Assembly (NCBI GenBank): GCA_024762675.1
Contig: JANTGZ010000013.1
Span: 1 to 37,581 of the forward strand
Direction: 5' to 3'
DNA length: 37,581 bases
From: Thermodesulfobacteriota bacterium
GTDB taxonomy: Bacteria; Desulfobacterota; Anaeroferrophillalia; Anaeroferrophillales; Tharpellaceae
Part shown: positions 33,255-37,581 of the stretch, piece after piece
Layout of the letters: each line of letters begins with the position of its first letter
Numbering within the stretch: position 1 is the stretch's first letter
Translations under genes and position numbers: made by a program
The notes under the pieces: model-generated
What the model was told of the DNA's origin: nothing
Databases searched by the model: none
Seen by the model: only the letters and a program-made list of their open reading frames with translations

Positions 33255-34201
33255 TGGAGAATTTAAACGTCTACGCAGCCAAACTGGCTCCGCAACAGGA
33301 ATCTTTGGCCCCAGGTCATCGCGCCTGTCAGGGCTGTGCCGAGTTGTTGGCGGTACGTCTTGTGGCCAAGACCTTAGGTAAAGATTATATCATTGCCAAC
33401 GCAACCGGATGTCTTGAGATTGTAACCTCGTCTTTTCCGCATTCAGCCTGGGAGGTGCCCTGGATCCATGTTGCTTTTGAGAATGCTGCAGCTGTGGCTT
33501 CCGGGGTTGAAGCCGGGGTTAAAATTTTAAAGAAGAAAGGGAAATATCCGGTTGATCGTAAAATTACCATTATCGCTCAAGCTGGTGACGGCGGTACTGT
33601 CGATATTGGTTTGCAGGCGCTTTCCGGGGCTTTGGAGCGTGGTCATGATATGGTCTATATCTGTTATGATAACGAAGCCTATATGAATACCGGAATCCAG
33701 CGCTCCAGTGCCACTCCATATGGAGCGACGACTACGACCTCACCGGCGGGTGAAGCCTCACCATTAGGGCAGCATACAATGAAGAAAAATGTGGTCGAAA
33801 TTGCTGCAGCTCATAATATACCCTATGTTGCCACAGCCTCACCAAGTTATCCTTTCGATCTGATGCAGAAGGTCCGTAAAGCTGCGGACACACCGGGTCC
33901 GGCCTACATTCACTGCTTTGTGCCCTGCCCGACGGGTTGGCGTATGGCTCCAAATCTGGCCGTCAGTATTGGCCGGATTGCGGTTGAGAGCAAAGTCTTT
34001 CCTCTCTATGAAATTGAGAACGGGGAGTATAAGATGACCGTTACCCATAAGAACCATCGGCCGGTGATCGACTATCTGAAGCCGCAGGGACGTTTTCGGC
34101 ATCTGAGCGAGGGCAATATTGCCGAAATTCAGCAGCAGGTTGATAAATCCTATGATCGCTTGTTGAAAAAAGTTAAAATGAGCCAGATTGAGCTCGATTA
34201 A
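33254..34201 (+). CDS. porB: 2-oxoacid:ferredoxin oxidoreductase, beta (TPP-binding) subunit
   Basis: A 315-aa beta subunit. GHRACQGCAELLAVRLV near 23 starts the TPP domain with Cys for a [4Fe-4S] cluster. NATGCLEIVTSSFPHSAWEVPW and the TPP/Mg motif QAGDGGTVDIGLQAL-(about 30)-YDNEAYMNTGIQRS come next, and IHCFVPCPTGW carries a later Cys. The form is that of pyruvate:ferredoxin oxidoreductases. The gene starts on the last base of alpha. NuoE begins 12 bases after its stop, so the NADH module is in the same transcript. Confidence 0.93.
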   Translation: MENLNVYAAKLAPQQESLAPGHRACQGCAELLAVRLVAKTLGKDYIIANATGCLEIVTSSFPHSAWEVPWIHVAFENAAAVASGVEAGVKILKKKGKYPVDRKITIIAQAGDGGTVDIGLQALSGALERGHDMVYICYDNEAYMNTGIQRSSATPYGATTTTSPAGEASPLGQHTMKKNVVEIAAAHNIPYVATASPSYPFDLMQKVRKAADTPGPAYIHCFVPCPTGWRMAPNLAVSIGRIAVESKVFPLYEIENGEYKMTVTHKNHRPVIDYLKPQGRFRHLSEGNIAEIQQQVDKSYDRLLKKVKMSQIELD

Positions 34202-34213
34202 GAAGGGGGCATT

Positions 34214-34675
34214 ATGAGTGCAGAAAGTTTAAGCCGAGAGGTTGCAGCCCTCTATGATAATAATTCGGCAAATATTATTGCCATGCTGCAGGAGATCCAA
34301 AGCCGTAATAAAAATCGATATTTGCCACGTCCGGAACTTGAAGCTCTGGCAGCTTGTCTGGAAATTCCGGTGAGCAAGGTCTATCGTATAGCCACATTCT
34401 TCAAGGCTTTCAATTTAGAGCCTAAAGGTGAACATATGGTCAGTCTCTGCGTCGGCACCGCCTGTCATGTGCGGGGCGCGGCCAAGATTCTGACGGCGTT
34501 AGAGGGAGAACTCGGAATTGTCGACGGTGGTACTACCAGTGACCTTAAATTTTCAATTGAAACTGTTAACTGTGTCGGGGCCTGTGCCCTGGGGCCGGTT
34601 GCCGTTATTGATGAAGAGTACTTCGGTGAACTGGAAGGTGACAAGCTTCCGGAAATCCTTAATCGTTTTCGTTAA
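34214..34675 (+). CDS. NuoE-like [2Fe-2S] subunit of an NADH-binding module
   Basis: A 153-aa thioredoxin-fold [2Fe-2S] protein of the NuoE / HydC / HndA group. The helical N-terminus RNKNRYLPRPELEALAACL and YRIATFFKAF are standard. The cluster ligands are in SLCVGTACHVRGA (Cys-x4-Cys) and NCVGACALGPVAVI (Cys-x3-Cys). It works beside the NuoF-like flavoprotein. It follows the Por genes immediately and is not in a complex I operon; it resembles the BamG and HydC type modules in arrangement. AGAAGGGGGC stands before the ATG. Confidence 0.92.
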   Translation: MSAESLSREVAALYDNNSANIIAMLQEIQSRNKNRYLPRPELEALAACLEIPVSKVYRIATFFKAFNLEPKGEHMVSLCVGTACHVRGAAKILTALEGELGIVDGGTTSDLKFSIETVNCVGACALGPVAVIDEEYFGELEGDKLPEILNRFR

Positions 34676-34686
34676 ATTAAAACTGT

Positions 34687-34757
34687 CTCGATACAGGGAT
34701 CGGTTTCGACCGGTTCCCTTCTGAGCGGAGCGAAGTCTGTCGTTACCCGCTGTGACT
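34687..34757 (+). repeat. Dispersed hairpin repeat family 2, copy 4 (diverged)
   Basis: Starts CTCGATAC and ends GTTACCCGCTGTGACTT, like copy 2, and contains GCGAAGTCTGTCG. The central stem has a different sequence, GGGA-CGGT...ACCG-TCCC around TTCG (34696-34718), yet still folds into a hairpin. It lies between the NuoE-like and NuoF-like genes. Confidence 0.7.
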
Positions 34758-34795
34758 TAAAAATTGAAAACTTATTTTATATTAAGGAATTTGAT

Positions 34796-36493
34796 ATGAA
34801 AAAGATAGAGAATGCATCGCAGCTTGATGCCTATCGTGATCAGTGTACTGCCGGCCGTAATCCTGATCGGCCCATGATTGCCGTTTGTACTGGAACCGGT
34901 TGTCAGGCGCATGGCTGTGATAAGGTAGTAGATCTCCTGCGTACCGAGCTTGATGATGCCGGGTTGGCTGATAAGGTTGAAGTTAAAACCACCGGTTGCC
35001 ATGGCTATTGTGAAAAAGGGCCTCTGGCTGTGATTCGTCCCGAAGGGATTTTATATCAGCGGGTCAAAGAGAAAAATATTGCTGATATTGTAAGTAAAAC
35101 CATTGCCAAGGGTGAAGTCCTTGACAAACTTCTCTTTTTTGATCCGGCAACTAAAGAGCGGGTCAAACTTGAAAAAGATGTGCCTTTCTACAAACTTCAG
35201 GAACGTCTGGTTTTTGGTGATAATGGTCATATTGATCCGACCAGTATTGAGGATTATTTTGGAATTGGTGGTTATAAAGCTTTGCAGAAGTCTTTAACTG
35301 AGATGGATGCAGATGCCGTAGTTGCCGAGGTAAAAGAGGCAGGCTTGCGTGGCCGTGGTGGTGGTGGTTTTCCGGCTGGGCGCAAATGGGAGTCAGCTAA
35401 GAATGTAGCTGGCGATGTGAAATATGTTATCTGTAACGCCGATGAAGGCGATCCCGGGGCCTATATGGACCGTAGTCTTCTCGAAGGCAACCCGCACGCC
35501 GTTGTTGAAGGGATGATGATTGGCGCTTTTGCGATTGGGGCAACTGACGGCTATGTCTATGTTCGTAACGAATATCCGCAAGCTGTCCGCAATCTCCAAA
35601 GTGCTATTGACAGCGCTCGCAAACTCGGTTTGCTCGGGGAAAATATTTTGGGCAGCGGCTTTAATTTCGATATCCACATCAGCAAGGGTGGCGGTGCTTT
35701 TGTTTGTGGTGAGTCGAGCGCTTTGATCGCCTCAATTGAAGGTGAAGTCGGTGAGCCGCGAGCTAAGCATATTCATATGGCTGAGAGTGGTCTTTGGGGT
35801 AAACCGACGGTTTTAAATAATGTTGAGACCTGGGCTAATGTGCCGCTGATAATTAATCGCGGCGCTGCCTGGTATAAAGGTATCGGCACTGAGGGCAGTA
35901 CCGGAACTAAAATCTTCAGTCTTGTCGGTAAAGTTAAAAATACCGGTCTCGTTGAGGTTCCGATGGGGATCTCATTGCGCAAGATAATTTTTGAGATTGG
36001 TGGTGGGATTACCAAAAACCGAGCTTTTAAAGCGGTTCAGACCGGTGGTCCTTCAGGCGGTTGTATTCCCGAAGAACACCTTGATATGCCGGTCGATTTT
36101 GATGCCTTGACTGAGCTTGGTTCGATGATGGGTTCCGGCGGTATGATCGTTATGGATGATCATACCTGTATGGTTGATGTCGCCAAATATTTTGTCGCTT
36201 TTCTCAAAGAGGAGTCTTGCGGTAAGTGTACCACCTGTCGTGAAGGTCTGCAGCGGATGTATGAAATTCTTGACAAGATTACGGAAGGTAAGGGAACTCT
36301 GGCCGACCTTGAACTGCTTGAAGAGATGGCTCCGGTTATTCAACAGGGTTCGATGTGCGGGCTTGGTAAAACCGCGCCCAACCCGGTGTTAAGTACCTTG
36401 CGCTATTTCCGCGATGAATATCTGGCTCATATTAATGACAAGAAGTGCCCGGCTGGCGTCTGCAAATCTCTAACCGCGGAAGCTCAGGCTTAA
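34796..36493 (+). CDS. NuoF/HydB-like FMN- and NADH-binding iron-sulfur flavoprotein
   Basis: A 565-aa flavoprotein with an extra N-terminal thioredoxin-like [2Fe-2S] domain (about 20-110; [11 protein letters not shown] and [11 protein letters not shown]), as in HydB/HndC of multimeric hydrogenases. The NuoF core follows: [17 protein letters not shown] (FMN/NADH, about 181-197), [14 protein letters not shown], an SLBB domain near 370-420, and the [4Fe-4S] ligands [12 protein letters not shown] (about 472) plus SMCGLG (about 521). It ends CPAGVCKSL with no C-terminal 2[4Fe-4S] ferredoxin domain, unlike full HydB. It exchanges electrons between NAD(H) and the iron-sulfur partners. Confidence 0.92.
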   Translation: MKKIENASQLDAYRDQCTAGRNPDRPMIAVCTGTGCQAHGCDKVVDLLRTELDDAGLADKVEVKTTGCHGYCEKGPLAVIRPEGILYQRVKEKNIADIVSKTIAKGEVLDKLLFFDPATKERVKLEKDVPFYKLQERLVFGDNGHIDPTSIEDYFGIGGYKALQKSLTEMDADAVVAEVKEAGLRGRGGGGFPAGRKWESAKNVAGDVKYVICNADEGDPGAYMDRSLLEGNPHAVVEGMMIGAFAIGATDGYVYVRNEYPQAVRNLQSAIDSARKLGLLGENILGSGFNFDIHISKGGGAFVCGESSALIASIEGEVGEPRAKHIHMAESGLWGKPTVLNNVETWANVPLIINRGAAWYKGIGTEGSTGTKIFSLVGKVKNTGLVEVPMGISLRKIIFEIGGGITKNRAFKAVQTGGPSGGCIPEEHLDMPVDFDALTELGSMMGSGGMIVMDDHTCMVDVAKYFVAFLKEESCGKCTTCREGLQRMYEILDKITEGKGTLADLELLEEMAPVIQQGSMCGLGKTAPNPVLSTLRYFRDEYLAHINDKKCPAGVCKSLTAEAQA

Positions 36494-36505
36494 AGGGAGA
36501 AGATG

Positions 36506-37228
36506 ATGATTGCTATAACCATAAACGGTAAAAAAAGTGAAGTTGAACGCGGCACGACCATTCTCAATGCGGCCGCTGCTCTTAATATCACAATTCCAAC
36601 CCTCTGCCACCACGAGTTGCTCGAACCCTATGGGGCTTGTCGTCTCTGTCTGGTTGAGATAATTGATGGCGACTGGTCTACGGTAACTACCTCATGCAAC
36701 TATCCGATTACCAAACCTTTAGTTGTTGAGACCGAAAGTGAAGCGGCCGTAAAAGCCCGCCGCATGGTTTTAGAGATGTTGATTGCCCGCTGTAACACTT
36801 CGCCTGAACTTAATCGTCTGGCCGCTGAACATGGTCTCGAAACCTCTCGTTTTGAGTTGCGTTACGATGACTGTATTCTCTGCGGTCAATGTGAACGGGT
36901 ATGTCGTGAAGTCGTGGGGGCTAACGCTATTACCTTCGCTCAGCGCGGGGTTGATCGCGTAGTCGTACCGCCCTTTGGTGAAGAAGCGGATCAGTGTATC
37001 GGTTGCGGTGCCTGTGTCTATGTCTGTCCGACTGGAGCCATCAGTATTCAGGAAGATGGCAACCAGAAGATTATAGACCGCTGGTCTCGGGTTCTTGATC
37101 TTAAATATTGCACATCCTGTTACGTTGAAGTTGCACCTGCCTTCCAGTGTGACCAACTTCGTAAAGAGGCCGATCTTCCCGAAGACTTCTTCGATCTCTG
37201 CCGTGATTGCCGGGTGGCACAACGCTAG
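36506..37228 (+). CDS. HoxU/NuoG-N-terminal-like iron-sulfur protein without hydrogenase domain
   Basis: A 240-aa iron-sulfur protein. Counting from the ATG at 36503, a plant-type [2Fe-2S] site has Cys35, 46, 49 and 65, and two [4Fe-4S] motifs are CILCGQCERVC (124-134) and CIGCGACVYVC (165-175). The His-Cys3 cluster usually found between them in NuoG, HoxU and FeFe-hydrogenase N-termini is not present. The tail adds YCTSC (203-206) and LCRDC (233-236), two CxxC pairs that could bind a metal. No H-cluster domain follows. AGGGAG favours ATG 36506 over 36503. Likely the electron link between the NuoEF-like pair and Por or ferredoxin (inference). Confidence 0.88.
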   Translation: MIAITINGKKSEVERGTTILNAAAALNITIPTLCHHELLEPYGACRLCLVEIIDGDWSTVTTSCNYPITKPLVVETESEAAVKARRMVLEMLIARCNTSPELNRLAAEHGLETSRFELRYDDCILCGQCERVCREVVGANAITFAQRGVDRVVVPPFGEEADQCIGCGACVYVCPTGAISIQEDGNQKIIDRWSRVLDLKYCTSCYVEVAPAFQCDQLRKEADLPEDFFDLCRDCRVAQR

Positions 37229-37272
37229 AAGGGTTGAGCACTCTTTTCTGACAGAAAAAACAATTATCAAAA

Positions 37273-37304
37273 GAGAAAGGGGCCGTTTTTACGGCCCCTT
37301 TCTC
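37273..37304. terminator. Probable bidirectional terminator after the Por-NuoEF unit
   Basis: GAGAAAGGGGCCGT (37273-37286) pairs perfectly with 37291-37304 around TTTT. On the + strand the T-rich part TTTCTC lies in the lower stem; on the - strand a TTTT run follows. The remaining 37305-37581 shows no gene, tRNA or clear motif. Confidence 0.8.
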
Positions 37305-37581
37305 GTGGCAATTAATGTTAAAACAAGTATTGCTTTAAGGAGAAGGGTCGTGTGTTTAAGGGGGTGAAGGTTTGCTAGGCTAACCGGTAATGATGACTTG
37401 CACAAATTAGCTGCTACCGATCTGTGTACATCAAATTCGGAAATATCCAATTATACGTCGATTGAGCATGTATTACGATAATCTAATTTTTAACTAACTT
37501 TTTAATCAAACTGGTCGTTTCAGATTTTTGTAGTGGGAGTCAGGATAGTTGCAAATAATGCAAGGTTGTTCAGGTTTTTCG

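Noticed and set aside
34796-37228. Interpretation of the NuoE/F/G-like genes as part of complex I
   Set aside because: No membrane subunits are present, NuoF has the HydB-type N-terminal domain, the third protein lacks the NuoG C-terminal domain, and a terminator follows.
37095-37367. Open frame of 90 codons at the right end
   Set aside because: Most of it overlaps the HoxU-like gene in another frame and it crosses the terminator hairpin.

Overview
The window reads as chromosomal DNA of an anaerobic, Gram-negative bacterium of the Desulfobacterota (old Deltaproteobacteria), most like the Desulfuromonadia/Geobacterales group. This placement is inferred from gene content and order: lptA-lptB-rpoN-hpf-ptsN-hprK-rapZ followed by PTS genes, lower benzoyl-CoA pathway genes of the obligate-anaerobe type, a four-subunit 2-oxoacid:ferredoxin oxidoreductase, and a B12-dependent methylmalonyl-CoA route. 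All protein genes lie on the + strand, and nothing suggests a phage, plasmid, transposase or CRISPR array.

Region 1 (1-11.7 kb): the 3' end of lptA, lptB (LPS transport), rpoN (sigma-54), hpf (ribosome hibernation), ptsN, hprK, rapZ, then a complete mannose-family PTS (EIIA, EIIB, EIIC, EIID) with HPr (His15 and Ser46 both present) and enzyme I. A terminator and an array of 7-bp tandem repeats separate ptsI from metK. A tRNA-Ser(CGA) with a terminator follows.

Region 2 (11.9-17.9 kb): a well-formed sigma-54 promoter precedes a small unrecognised 75-aa gene and five enzymes. Together these enzymes could take cyclohexa-1,5-diene-1-carbonyl-CoA to glutaryl-CoA plus acetyl-CoA: thiolase, an SDR dehydrogenase, Dch (BamR-like), Had (BamQ-like) and Oah (BamA). 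Gene order is roughly the reverse of pathway order, and a strong terminator closes the unit. Benzoyl-CoA reductase itself is not in the window.

Region 3 (17.9-24.9 kb): polA, folC, a flavodoxin-fold NAD(P)H reductase and lptD.

Region 4 (24.9-30.9 kb): methylmalonyl-CoA pathway genes (carboxyltransferase, mutase large and small subunits, MeaB GTPase, epimerase), then recR.

Region 5 (30.9-37.3 kb): a seven-gene unit joins a Por-type 2-oxoacid:ferredoxin oxidoreductase (gamma, delta, alpha, beta) to a NuoE/NuoF/HoxU-like NADH module of the kind found in bifurcating hydrogenases, but with no hydrogenase gene. GTATAC-centred sites resembling GntR-family operators occur upstream of both region 4 and region 5, suggesting shared control.

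Two families of dispersed intergenic repeats (two copies of about 120 bp; four copies of about 70-110 bp with a hairpin) lie between genes, often inside apparent operons. The most interesting points are the sigma-54-linked benzoyl-CoA operon with its small unknown protein, the Por-NuoEF/HoxU fusion operon, the shared operator-like sites, and the structured repeats.
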